Part shown: positions 1 to 7,404 of the stretch, in pieces | Layout of the letters: each line of letters opens with the position of its first letter | Position numbering within the stretch: position 1 is the first letter of the stretch | Origin: an uncultured Paludibaculum sp. | Lineage (GTDB): Bacteria > Acidobacteriota > Terriglobia > Bryobacterales > Bryobacteraceae | Direction: 5' to 3' | Assembly: GCF_963665245.1 (NCBI RefSeq) | Contig: NZ_OY762267.1 | Coordinates: forward strand, 1,178,001 to 1,242,000 | DNA: 64,000 bases | Translations under genes and position numbers: made by a program | The notes under the pieces: generated by a model | Told to the model about the DNA's origin: nothing | What the model saw: the letters and a program-made list of their open reading frames with translations, nothing else | Database searches by the model: none

Positions 1-1348
1 TCACTTTCAGATTCAACGTCGATTGCATGCGGGGCGAACGCGGGTCGCCGAGAATGGACCGGCCGCCCAGGGCGCGCGGCCCGAACTCCATGCGTCCCTG
101 GAACCAGCCCAACGCCTGCTCCTGGGCCAATGCATCCGCGCACAGGTCGATCACTTCGTCGTCGTCGACAACGCTGAAGGTCGCGCCAACCGCCTGAAGT
201 CGCCGCTCGATCTCCGCCTGCGAAAACTCCGGCCCGAGATAGGAGCCGCGCATCGCGTCGCGCCCCATGGGCGACAGCCTGGGCTGATTCTGGTTCACGT
301 GGTACGCGGCCAGAGCCGCCCCCAGTGCACCGCCGGCGTCGCCCGCCGCCGGTTGAATCCAGATACTCCCGAACTGCCCATCCCGCAAAATCTTCCCGTT
401 GGCGACGCAGTTCAGCGCCACGCCTCCGGCGAGACACAGATTCCCGGCGCCCGTTTCCCGTGCCAATGCGCGTGTCATACGCAGCACCACATCTTCCAAT
501 ACAACCTGGATGGAGGCTGCCAGGTCCATGTGGATCTGGGTCAGCTTCTCTTCCGGCTTGCGGGCCGGGCCGCCGAACAGTTTGTCGAACCGGCCGTTCG
601 TCATCCTCAGGCCGACGCAGTAGTTGAAGTACTCCAGATTGAGGCGGAACGACCCATCGTCCTTGACGTCGATGAGGTGATCAAGAATCAACTGCGCGTA
701 CTTGGGGACGCCGTAGGGCGCCAACCCCATCAGCTTGTACTCGCCCGAGTTTACGCGGAACCCGGTGTAGTAGGTGAAGGCCGAGTACAGCATCCCCAGC
801 GAATGCGGGAAGTGTATTTCTCTCAGGACATCCAGTTGATTGCCGCGGCCCATGGCCACGGATGTGGTCGCCCATTCGCCCACGCCATCCATCGTCAGGA
901 CGAGGGCCTCATCAAATGGCGACGCGAAGAAGGCACTGGCTGCGTGGCTGAGGTGGTGCTCAGTAAACAGCAGGCGGCTGGACACATCGACACCACCACC
1001 TAAGGCCTTGAGCTCGTCGGTCAGCAGCTGCCGCTGGAATAGTTTCTCCCGCACCCACAGAGGCAGGGCCATCGCGAAGGAGACAAAGCCGCGGGGGGCA
1101 AACGTCAGATACGTTTCCAGCAGCCGTTCGAACTTTAGGAACGGCTTGTCATAGAAGACGACCTTGTCGATTTCCGAAACGGTTGTTCTACCTTCGGCGA
1201 GGCAGTACTCGACTGCGTGCGTGGGGAAGCCGGGGTCGTGCTTCCTGCGCGTGAATCTTTCTTCTTGCGCCGCGGCTATAATCCGGCCATCTTCCACCAA
1301 CGCCGCGGCACTGTCATGGTAGAAAGCGGAGATACCAAGAACTCGCAT
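1..1348 (-). CDS. Carbamoyltransferase, NodU/CmcH family (3' end outside window)
   Basis: The minus-strand frame opens at ATG 1348 and stays open to the window edge, giving 449 residues without the C-terminus. It begins MRVLGISAFYHDSAAALV, the hallmark N-terminus of NodU/CmcH O-carbamoyltransferases, followed by QEERFTRRKHDPGFP, a HHLSHAASAF metal-site segment near residue 125 and a C-terminal FGPRALGGRSILGDPR block typical of the YrdC-like domain. Family members move a carbamoyl group from carbamoyl phosphate, through carbamoyl-AMP, to a hydroxyl of a sugar or natural product; the acceptor here is unknown. AGGA sits directly before the ATG. It is the last visible gene of an operon with the DUF5989 peptide (12 bp upstream) and the SxtJ-like protein, a partnership known from other bacteria. 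Family call is secure, substrate is not. Confidence 0.93.
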   Translation of the reverse strand, partial: MRVLGISAFYHDSAAALVEDGRIIAAAQEERFTRRKHDPGFPTHAVEYCLAEGRTTVSEIDKVVFYDKPFLKFERLLETYLTFAPRGFVSFAMALPLWVREKLFQRQLLTDELKALGGGVDVSSRLLFTEHHLSHAASAFFASPFDEALVLTMDGVGEWATTSVAMGRGNQLDVLREIHFPHSLGMLYSAFTYYTGFRVNSGEYKLMGLAPYGVPKYAQLILDHLIDVKDDGSFRLNLEYFNYCVGLRMTNGRFDKLFGGPARKPEEKLTQIHMDLAASIQVVLEDVVLRMTRALARETGAGNLCLAGGVALNCVANGKILRDGQFGSIWIQPAAGDAGGALGAALAAYHVNQNQPRLSPMGRDAMRGSYLGPEFSQAEIERRLQAVGATFSVVDDDEVIDLCADALAQEQALGWFQGRMEFGPRALGGRSILGDPRSPRMQSTLNLKV

Positions 1349-1360
1349 TCCTGGCCGATC

Positions 1361-1510
1361 CTAGAACAGCGTGTAGATGAACGGCGCCACGGCCGAACTC
1401 TGGCCCAGGACCAATAACCCGCCGAGAAGAAACATCAAAACCAGCACAGGAACAAGCCAGAACTTCTTCCTTGTTCCAAGGAACAAGAACAACTCCCGAG
1501 CGAACTGCAT
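1361..1510 (-). CDS. DUF5989 family small membrane peptide (49 aa)
   Basis: A 49-residue frame from ATG 1510 to TAG 1361-1363. It has a short basic amphipathic start (FLGTRKKFW), one hydrophobic membrane segment (about residues 17-37) and the ending SSAVAPFIYTLF, which matches the small DUF5989 family found next to SxtJ and carbamoyltransferase genes. A strong Shine-Dalgarno AGGAGG lies 5 bases before the start (cctcct on the plus strand at 1516-1521) and overlaps the stop codon of the upstream SxtJ-like gene, so the two are translationally linked. Function of the family is unknown; by context it probably accompanies a carbamoylation or envelope polymer pathway at the inner membrane. It is short, but the family-like ending and strong ribosome binding site make it a real gene. 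Confidence 0.85.
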   Translation of the reverse strand: MQFARELFLFLGTRKKFWLVPVLVLMFLLGGLLVLGQSSAVAPFIYTLF

Positions 1511-1519
1511 CAGATCCTC

Positions 1520-1951
1520 CTAAAATTGATTGGCCATCGACTCGGGCGTGGGTCCCTTAGGATCCCTTGCAACCCAATAGCTGCCGGTCTCGCGTTCGAA
1601 CCGCAGCTTGAGAGGGTCTTTGCCCGAAAGGCGCATCAGTACACCAACTGGCGTCACAACTCCAAAGAACAGGACTCCGGCCGCTATCGGGCCGACTACT
1701 TTGCCCAGCAGAATTCCGAGCCGAGTCCAGTACCTGTTCAACGGGGTGAGTATGGAAGGTTTCGCGAGCGCCAGAACCAGGAACAGGGCTGCTATTGGAA
1801 GAGCCCATATCCGGATCGCATGCCCCTTCCAGGCAGGAAGCAAAGCGATTGCCAAGAACGCGCAGGCAAAGACCAAGCCAAATGACCGGTCCGAGCCGCC
1901 CTTCCCCTCCGATCGGCGCCCGACTCCTTCGTGTGCAATCAAGATTTTCAT
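1520..1951 (-). CDS. SxtJ-like membrane protein
   Basis: 143 residues from ATG 1951. Three hydrophobic segments are visible (about residues 24-40, 46-64 and 78-108), followed by a short cytoplasmic tail with LSGKDPLKLRFERETGSYWV and a final PESMANQF. The size, topology and the immediate DUF5989 and carbamoyltransferase neighbours fit the SxtJ family, first named from saxitoxin clusters but widespread in clusters that make carbamoylated or exported saccharides. No enzymatic motif is visible, so it is probably a membrane accessory or scaffold. It is the first gene of the visible operon; its stop TAG forms part of the AGGAGG of the next gene. The N-terminus (MKILIAHEGVGRRSEGKGGSD) is polar and cytoplasmic. 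Assignment rests on context as well as sequence. Confidence 0.75.
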   Translation of the reverse strand: MKILIAHEGVGRRSEGKGGSDRSFGLVFACAFLAIALLPAWKGHAIRIWALPIAALFLVLALAKPSILTPLNRYWTRLGILLGKVVGPIAAGVLFFGVVTPVGVLMRLSGKDPLKLRFERETGSYWVARDPKGPTPESMANQF

Positions 1952-2128
1952 AGTCTAACCGAAAAGTGCGGAATGTCCAGGCGGTTTTTGAGCGCACTAG
2001 TCCTGTGCGGTCTAGACTTCCTTCTTTCGATGGACTGTGATAAGTGAACGCCCGCCTTTTCACGCCGGCTTCGATCGCGACGTCTTCTCCTGTTGTTCGT
2101 GGTTGGTGTCCATCGACCTGCGACGCCG

Positions 2129-2797
2129 TTAGGCTGCGTTTGCACCCGAGGAGAGGATGGCCGGCGCGTGGCGACCGCAGCAACGTTTGTACTTCTCGCC
2201 GGAGCCGCAGGGACAGGGTGCGTTGCGTGGAATGACGGTGAGAACCGAGGCGGTGCTGTTGTTCGCGACGCTGGAATTGGGTTCGTCCGTCACGATTGGC
2301 TCGCACGGGGAGGGAGTCTCTGGGCGGAGTTGATTCTGGGTTTGGAGCCATCCTTTATGAGCGCGCTCATACTGGCGTTCGTACTTGGCTTCGTATTTGA
2401 GGAACTGCGCGAAGCTGGTCTCGCGAAAGAGCGATTCGTAGGCAAGTGCCTGCAGGTAGGTGGGGTCGGCTGAAGGGGTGCCAGCGGCGAGTTCGGCGAT
2501 CTTCGCCGTGAGCAAGGTCTCCTGATGAGCGCGGACCCGGCGGAGGCGCCACTCGGCGTCGGCCATCTCGCGGACGAAGCGCTGGCCGGTGAGGTCGCGG
2601 GTTTCGAAGTGGGCGGTGAGTTCAGCCAGAAGTTCCTCATACTCGGCCGGGGCGTCGCCGGGCAGCAGTACGGATTGGGATCGGAATCCGTAGCGGAGGT
2701 TGTTCCTGGAGGAGCGGGCCTTTCCCTGCTCGGTGCGCGGTCCAGTGGAGAAGTGAGCGTTTTTGCGGTTGGCGATGAGTTGAGCGTCGGTGGCCAT
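2129..2797 (-). CDS. SEC-C motif protein with ANRKNA/STGPRT N-terminus
   Basis: Start set at ATG 2797 (MATDAQLIANRKNA), preceded by AGGAAG; an upstream in-frame extension lacks such a site. 222 residues. The N-terminus carries a motif often seen in acidobacterial and planctomycete proteins, ANRKNAHFSTGPRTEQGKAR, followed by a helical region (about 50-150) rich in Glu and Arg. The C-terminus (about 192-212) is a SEC-C zinc finger, APCPCGSGEKYKRCCG, with the C-x-C and CC ligands intact, the same module that ends SecA and many small bacterial proteins. The role is unknown; SEC-C modules bind zinc and can mediate protein or ribosome contacts. It stands alone, with 177 bp to the SxtJ-like gene downstream. 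Confidence 0.85.
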   Translation of the reverse strand: MATDAQLIANRKNAHFSTGPRTEQGKARSSRNNLRYGFRSQSVLLPGDAPAEYEELLAELTAHFETRDLTGQRFVREMADAEWRLRRVRAHQETLLTAKIAELAAGTPSADPTYLQALAYESLFRETSFAQFLKYEAKYERQYERAHKGWLQTQNQLRPETPSPCEPIVTDEPNSSVANNSTASVLTVIPRNAPCPCGSGEKYKRCCGRHAPAILSSGANAA

Positions 2798-3082
2798 GAT
2801 TCTTCCTGTTCCTGTCGAATTGGAGTGTCGGGCGGTGTCGACCACCCTTACTTCCATTTTTTCGCTCGTGGGAAAAGAGTATGTCCGCAAGTGGTTGATT
2901 GCAGGAGTGTAAGGCGGTGAACTGGCGGTGAGGCAGGATTGAAGGTAGCCAGTATGCTGCGCATCTCCAGCGTCGCGGAGCGTGACACCTTCGGCGCCCT
3001 GGTCATGGCTCCGATGGACGTCGGTGAACGATCAAAGTCGGTCCGCTGTCGGCGGGGTCATCCCGTTGAGAGTGACGGCAGC

Positions 3083-4552
3083 TCAGTAACGGCGGTAGTC
3101 GTCGAGGTGAATCGCGCGCAATTTCAGTACTCTGTGGACGTGCGCGACGTTCCGATAGTGCCGGACTTCCACCTGCTGGCCATCCTCCCAGCGGGAGAGG
3201 AGATTGCCTGAGTAGAAGCGCTGCCGCAGTGCCGCCCCACCGACGCTGCGCCAGAGACCAGTGCCGTCGTTGCCATAGGCAGTCGAGTGGAATTGGATCC
3301 TCGACGTCCGGTCCGTCCAGTTGAAGTCCAAGCGCCCCAGACTTGAAAGAGCCGTTGTACACGGGGCGGTGAAGACGGGGACCTGGTTGGGCGGGTAGGT
3401 CTGAGATGGGTCCAGGGAGCACTCGAACAGATCGGGAATTGCCACACGGTGGTTGATCATAGTGGCTGCGTAGTCTTTTGGGTTTGAATACACGTGCGTC
3501 CAAACGTGCAGTTCCAGATCCAGAGGAGCCGTGCGCACATTTGCATAGTCCGCACGCTTGAACATCAGCGTGTAGGTACCCAACTTCCCCGGCATGACGG
3601 CTTCCTGAGCCATCAACAGACGGTGCACCCCTCCCTCCGGCCAGCGGATCAGCACCGAGCCCTGCCCCAATTCGGCCACCATGCCATCGGGCACGCCGCT
3701 GAGTTCCAGCGGGAACTGCAGAGGAACCAACTCCGGAAGAGCAGTTGCCGATGCCTCGGGCGGGATGCCGTCTGGCTTGGTCAGCTTCACCGCTATCGGG
3801 TGGAGAGTTTGGGGCTCGGGATCCAGCAACTCCCAGAGCCAACCGGTCTCCGCCAGTTGCCCCGACATCCCGAATACGGCAACCGCGAAACATCCCACTG
3901 TGAGTACGCCCCGAGCCACCCACGTCCGGTCGCGCAGGATCTGCCAGTAGAGGGCAGCCAGAGTTACGGCCGCCAGCAGTGCGAAGAACACTATGTTGAT
4001 CGAACGCATTGGTGGCGTAGTCGACAGGTAGTGCGGTTGCCGACTTAGGCTTACGGTCATTATTCCCAGGAAGAGGCACATTGTCGCAAGCACGGCCTGG
4101 CCGAGGTTGCTCGTGACAGCCATCACGGCGGCAGCCGGCAGGATGAGCATGGCTATCAAGCCAAACAGCAGAGCGGGCGCTTCCTGAAGCCAGACGCCGG
4201 AGCCATAGCCCAAGCCGCGAAACGTTACCCAGTAGCTGAGACAAGTGGGCAGGACGATGATCAGAGCGAGAAAGAGACCCTTGGCGGCCGCCATGTGCAT
4301 CCGGGGGAGCGGCCTCGTCCGCCAGTCTTCCAGGGGAGACGGCCAACGTTCGCCCTGCAGGACGCGCCCGGCGAGAAGCACCAGCATCAACGGCGCGAAG
4401 AAAGACGACAGACTCGCGACAAACATCAATCTCGAATTCGCATTGGAGTCGACCGCGGTAAAGGCGGCAGTGAACAGCACCAGGATCGTGACTGTGATCT
4501 CGTACGTCCACTGCCTGATGTCCTTGCGGAGCAGGTGTAGTACCAGTTTCAT
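3083..4552 (-). CDS. ABC-transporter-associated membrane protein with large C-terminal extracytoplasmic domain
   Basis: 489 residues from ATG 4552, which lies in a 4-bp ATGA overlap with the stop of the ABC ATPase gene. The first 230 residues hold about six hydrophobic segments (LVLFTAAFTAV, FFAPLMLVLLAG, LFLALIIVLPTCL, LLFGLIAMLILPAAAVMA, VLATMCLFLGIMTV, VFFALLAAVTLAALY and a seventh around VGCFAVAVF). The remaining 250 residues have no membrane segment and look beta-rich, ending in LRAIHLDDYRRY. By operon position it is the membrane partner of the ATPase in a YtrA-type regulated exporter. A permease that ends in a long soluble domain after its last helix is unusual. Substrate unknown. Confidence 0.8.
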   Translation of the reverse strand: MKLVLHLLRKDIRQWTYEITVTILVLFTAAFTAVDSNANSRLMFVASLSSFFAPLMLVLLAGRVLQGERWPSPLEDWRTRPLPRMHMAAAKGLFLALIIVLPTCLSYWVTFRGLGYGSGVWLQEAPALLFGLIAMLILPAAAVMAVTSNLGQAVLATMCLFLGIMTVSLSRQPHYLSTTPPMRSINIVFFALLAAVTLAALYWQILRDRTWVARGVLTVGCFAVAVFGMSGQLAETGWLWELLDPEPQTLHPIAVKLTKPDGIPPEASATALPELVPLQFPLELSGVPDGMVAELGQGSVLIRWPEGGVHRLLMAQEAVMPGKLGTYTLMFKRADYANVRTAPLDLELHVWTHVYSNPKDYAATMINHRVAIPDLFECSLDPSQTYPPNQVPVFTAPCTTALSSLGRLDFNWTDRTSRIQFHSTAYGNDGTGLWRSVGGAALRQRFYSGNLLSRWEDGQQVEVRHYRNVAHVHRVLKLRAIHLDDYRRY

Positions 4553-5442
4553 GATTGCTCTCCTGTGCGTCCGCTGCGAGCGAGTGCCACAAAGATGGCG
4601 CGTAGGTTCATAGGCTGCGCTTCGATGCTGCGCGCGGCGGGGAACGCGGCTCGCAACCTGGGAGGATCGTGCCGCATGTCCACGAAGCGCACCAGTGCAC
4701 CGGCCGTCTCCGCGGGCAGCCATTCGGCAGGCCAGGGTGAGGGCATTTGCGGTTCGCCTTCGAAGACCACCTGCACTTCGCGAAACCGTTCGGCGAGGAC
4801 GGTCATCTCGTCCGAGAGGCGCAGGCGCCCTTGCTCCAGGTAGCCGACGTGGCTCGCGAACGACTCGATTTCCGCCAGATCGTGTGACGAGACAAAGACG
4901 GTCATCCCTTCGGCACGGTCCAGCAACCCCTGGATCAACTCATCGCGCACAAGGGGATCGAGCCCGGTGAAGGGCTCGTCGAGCACCAGCAACTTCGGGC
5001 GGAAGACCAAGGCCGACGCCAGCGCGGCCTTCATTCTCATGCCGCGCGAGAGGTCCTTCAGTTTGCGCCGGGCCGGCAAGTCGAACTGTCGCCGCAGCTC
5101 GTCGTGCAGGCCGGCATCCCAGGTGTTGTAGAGGGGCCGCAAATAGGCGAAAAACTCCTCCACCTTCATCCACTCGGGAAGGCGCTGGTTTTCGGACACG
5201 TAGCCGATGCGCTGGAAGTCCGCGTGGCTTAGCGAACGGCTGTCGACGCCAAGGACCTGCGCGCGGCCGGATGTCGGTTGACGCAGATTCAGCACCGTCT
5301 GGATGGCGGTGGTTTTGCCGGCTCCGTTCGGCCCGACGAAGGCGTAGATCGAACCTTCGGGCACCTCGAGGTTGAGGCCGCGCAGGGCCTCGGTCCCCCC
5401 GTAACGCTTGGTCAATCGTTCCGCTTGAATTGCCATGCTCAT
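4549..5442 (-). CDS. ABC transporter ATP-binding protein
   Basis: 297 residues. Walker A GPNGAGKTT at residues 37-45, Walker B LLVLDEP at 151-157 and the switch histidine in SSHDL at 187 are intact. The signature loop reads LSRGMRMK at 131-138 rather than LSGGQ, a variant common in the YtrB/CcmA-like exporter subfamily. Such ATPases energise export or antibiotic and cell-envelope stress responses in the cytoplasm, paired with a separate membrane subunit. The start ATG overlaps the stop of the GntR gene by 4 bp (ATGA 5439-5442) and its own stop overlaps the membrane protein gene likewise, so all three are one translationally coupled operon. The C-terminal 90 residues are a subfamily-specific extension. 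Confidence 0.95.
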   Translation of the reverse strand: MSMAIQAERLTKRYGGTEALRGLNLEVPEGSIYAFVGPNGAGKTTAIQTVLNLRQPTSGRAQVLGVDSRSLSHADFQRIGYVSENQRLPEWMKVEEFFAYLRPLYNTWDAGLHDELRRQFDLPARRKLKDLSRGMRMKAALASALVFRPKLLVLDEPFTGLDPLVRDELIQGLLDRAEGMTVFVSSHDLAEIESFASHVGYLEQGRLRLSDEMTVLAERFREVQVVFEGEPQMPSPWPAEWLPAETAGALVRFVDMRHDPPRLRAAFPAARSIEAQPMNLRAIFVALARSGRTGEQS

Positions 5443-5837
5443 GCGTCTTCTCCGGATGGCGGCTCCAACTTCCGCCAGTGTTCCGCGATTCCATCCTGCA
5501 CGTCGGCCAAGCCCAGGCCGAGTTTACGCGCCTCAACAACCAGATGTTCGAGCTCCGTTTCGAGCAGTTGCCGGCGCTGCGCCCGCGTGGAAGCTCTCGG
5601 TTCCGCGACGAACGCTCCGATGCCGGGCCGGACTTCGAGCAGGCCTTCGTTGATGAGGTGCGTGATGACCTTGTGCGCCGTGTTTGGATTGATCTTCAAC
5701 TCCCGGCTCAACACGCGCGTGGAGGGGAAGGCATCACCGGGACGGAGCTTGCCACTGACGATCGCCTTGCGCGCGGCATAGACCACCTGCTCAAACAGTG
5801 GGATGCCGGGCACGAAGGAGAGCCGGATCGGAATCAC
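5439..5837 (-). CDS. YtrA-type GntR transcriptional regulator
   Basis: A winged-helix GntR domain fills the first 70 residues (LFEQVVYAARKAIVSGKLRPGD, then PSTRVLSRELKINPNTAHKV as the recognition helix region), followed by a short C-terminal helix, as in the YtrA subfamily that controls adjacent ABC exporters. I place the start at GTG 5837 (VIPIRLSFVPG...), giving 132 residues, because a promoter ends just before it and the transcript would begin at or next to this codon. An upstream in-frame ATG at 5855 lies inside the operator and would precede the predicted transcription start. It is the first gene of the GntR-ATPase-permease operon and very likely represses it, the ligand being unknown. 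Confidence 0.92.
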   Translation of the reverse strand: MIPIRLSFVPGIPLFEQVVYAARKAIVSGKLRPGDAFPSTRVLSRELKINPNTAHKVITHLINEGLLEVRPGIGAFVAEPRASTRAQRRQLLETELEHLVVEARKLGLGLADVQDGIAEHWRKLEPPSGEDA

Positions 5838-5839
5838 GT

Positions 5840-5862
5840 GTGTACTATTGCACATAGTACAC
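5840..5862. promoter_or_regulatory. Perfect inverted-repeat operator for the GntR regulator
   Basis: Two 9-bp arms, GTGTACTAT (5840-5848) and ATAGTACAC (5854-5862), pair perfectly around the 5-base spacer TGCAC. The palindrome lies immediately upstream of the gntR start and over the -10 region and spacer of its promoter. YtrA-family repressors bind such dyads at their own operons, so autoregulation by this site is the straightforward reading. Confidence 0.8.
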
Positions 5863-5872
5863 CGAATGACAA
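5844..5872 (-). promoter_or_regulatory. Promoter of the GntR-ABC operon (predicted leaderless transcript)
   Basis: On the minus strand TTGTCA (5867-5872) is followed after exactly 17 bases by AATAGT (5844-5849). Transcription would start about 6-7 bases later, at or within a base or two of GTG 5837, so the mRNA would lack a leader; no Shine-Dalgarno is present. The -10 box overlaps the operator, consistent with repression by occlusion. Confidence 0.6.
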
Positions 5873-5944
5873 GCAAAATCCGCGCGAGGGCCGAGATACG
5901 GTGGGGTGCTGCAGGTTTGGGGCGTCCTGGGGTACAAAGACATC

Positions 5945-6877
5945 ATGCTTGCACTGCGGCGGAACATCCTGGAATGCATCGGGCGCACCTCGCTGGTGGC
6001 TTTGCGGCACATCGTGCCGGCGAGCGGCGCCCGTATTCTGCTGAAGGTGGAAAGCGAGAACCCCACCGGCAGCATGAAGGACCGCATGGCGCTGGCCATG
6101 ATTGAAGCAGCGGAGACCGATGGACGACTGCCTGCCGGAGGCGCCGTCGTCGAGTACACAGGTGGGAGTACGGGGGTCTCGTTAGCATTGGTTTGCGCGG
6201 TGAAGAGGCATCCGCTGCATATCGTGACGTCGGACGCGTTCTCGCGGGAGAAGCTTGACCATATGCGGATCCTTGGGGCCCGGCTCCAGGTGATTCCCAG
6301 CGACAGCGGGCGGATGACGGAGAAGCTAACACGCGACATGGTGGAGGCTGCCCGAGTGATCGCCGAGGAGACTGGCGCTTACTGGACGGACCAACTGAAG
6401 AACACCGATCAACTGGCGGCCTATCACGCGCTGGCCGAGGAGATCTGGGTGCAAACCGGAGAACGCGTCGATGGGTTCGTTCAGAGCGTGGGGACGGCGG
6501 CGTCGCTGCTGGGTACGAGTGAGGTACTGCGCGTCCGCAATCCGACCATTACGATCACCGCCGTGGAGCCGGCGGAATCCGCAGTGCTGTCGGGCGGACC
6601 TGCCGGTGCTCACAAGATCGACGGAGTTGGGGCGGGGTTTGTCGTACCGCTGTGGCAGCCATCGGCCGCCGACCGGATCGAGCGGGTCTCAACCGAAGAC
6701 GCGCGGGCCATGGCCATGCGGCTGGCTCAGGAGGAGGGTTTGTTCGCAGGGACGTCCACCGGGGCCAATGTCATTGCGGCGCTGCGGTTGGGTGAGGAAC
6801 TGGGGCCGGGCGCCACAGTCGTGACCATGCTATGCGATACGGGTATGAAGTATCTGAAGACCTACGCGGGCAGTTAG
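5945..6877 (+). CDS. PLP-dependent cysteine synthase family protein
   Basis: 310 residues from ATG 5945. The beta-family PLP fold is evident: NPTGSMKDR with the Schiff-base lysine at residue 45, the phosphate and substrate loops EYTGGSTGVSLA and VGTAASLLGTSEVLR, and the C-terminal GTSTGANVIAAL and CDTGMKYL. These match O-acetylserine sulfhydrylase/cystathionine beta-synthase relatives, which condense an O-activated serine with sulfide or another nucleophile. Several replacements relative to CysK (SMKDR, and CDTGMKYL for the usual CDSGERYL) suggest a variant whose substrate may differ. No Shine-Dalgarno is obvious before 5945; an upstream in-frame TTG at 5906 gives an implausible extension. 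It is transcribed divergently from the GntR operon and stands alone. Confidence 0.9.
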   Translation: MLALRRNILECIGRTSLVALRHIVPASGARILLKVESENPTGSMKDRMALAMIEAAETDGRLPAGGAVVEYTGGSTGVSLALVCAVKRHPLHIVTSDAFSREKLDHMRILGARLQVIPSDSGRMTEKLTRDMVEAARVIAEETGAYWTDQLKNTDQLAAYHALAEEIWVQTGERVDGFVQSVGTAASLLGTSEVLRVRNPTITITAVEPAESAVLSGGPAGAHKIDGVGAGFVVPLWQPSAADRIERVSTEDARAMAMRLAQEEGLFAGTSTGANVIAALRLGEELGPGATVVTMLCDTGMKYLKTYAGS

Positions 6878-6919
6878 GCCACAGCCGCGTTGCACGGCAG
6901 ACCCGGACGCGCTGTCCGG

Positions 6920-7345
6920 CTAGACGGCGGGGCCATCGGCCCATTCGGTCCCGGACTTCGCGACAGCGGAGTCGTATTGTCCCCGTGCCTCCTGCACCTG
7001 CTCGATGTGGGTTTCCGCCCAGGAGCAGATGCCGCCCACCAAGTCCTCCAGAGACCGGCCCAAGTCAGTCAGCGAGTACTCGACCTTGGGCGGCACGCTG
7101 GCATACAGCCGGCGGCTGACCAGACCGTCCCGTTCCAATCCACGCAACGTGTTTGTCAGCACCTTCTGGGATATGCCATCGACGGCACGGCGGAGCTGAG
7201 CGAATCGTAGGGTTCCCTCCGAGAGCCGGAGGAGGATGAGGACGCTCCACTTGTCAGCGATGCGGTCGAGCACCTGGCGAGTGGGACACTGGCGGCTGAA
7301 GACATCCCAAGGATACTTGGTTTCCAAAAAGTAACTATCGCTCAT
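6920..7345 (-). CDS. HxlR family regulator with conserved N-terminal cysteine
   Basis: 141 residues, a winged-helix HxlR (DUF24) protein: CPTRQVLDRIADKWSVLIL, then LRFAQLRRAVDGISQKVLTNTLRGLERDGLV (recognition helix) and the wing ASVPPKVEYSLTDLG. Cys20 occupies the position used for redox sensing in the YodB/HypR/QorR group. It is divergent from an NAD(P)-binding oxidoreductase gene, separated by only 59 bp that contain an inverted repeat. In QorR/YodB-type systems the regulator represses a neighbouring quinone or azo-reductase and is released when the cysteine is oxidised or alkylated by electrophiles. That mode fits here but is inferred. The C-terminal 25 residues are poorly conserved. Confidence 0.93.
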   Translation of the reverse strand: MSDSYFLETKYPWDVFSRQCPTRQVLDRIADKWSVLILLRLSEGTLRFAQLRRAVDGISQKVLTNTLRGLERDGLVSRRLYASVPPKVEYSLTDLGRSLEDLVGGICSWAETHIEQVQEARGQYDSAVAKSGTEWADGPAV

Positions 7346-7354
7346 AAAGGTGCC

Positions 7355-7377
7355 TACTTGAAATTTTATCCCAAGTA
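7355..7377. promoter_or_regulatory. Inverted repeat between hxlR and oxidoreductase genes
   Basis: TACTTG (7355-7360) and CAAGTA (7372-7377) form a perfect 6-bp dyad around an 11-bp AT-rich centre in the 59-bp divergent region. Position and architecture suit the operator of the HxlR regulator, controlling both directions. Not experimentally known. Confidence 0.6.
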
Positions 7378-7404
7378 TCCAAAATCGATATCAGGAGTAA
7401 GTTG

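Noticed and set aside
2853..3008. 52-codon minus-strand open frame in the gap before the SEC-C gene
   Set aside because: No ribosome binding site, no similarity and ordinary composition for chance frames; not enough to call a gene.
3003..4592. 529-codon minus-strand frame overlapping the ABC membrane gene
   Set aside because: Same strand but shifted frame; translation lacks membrane segments while the chosen frame has them and the ATGA overlap.
5906..5944. TTG start upstream of the cysteine-synthase-like gene
   Set aside because: Adds 13 residues without family similarity; the protein family starts close to ATG 5945.
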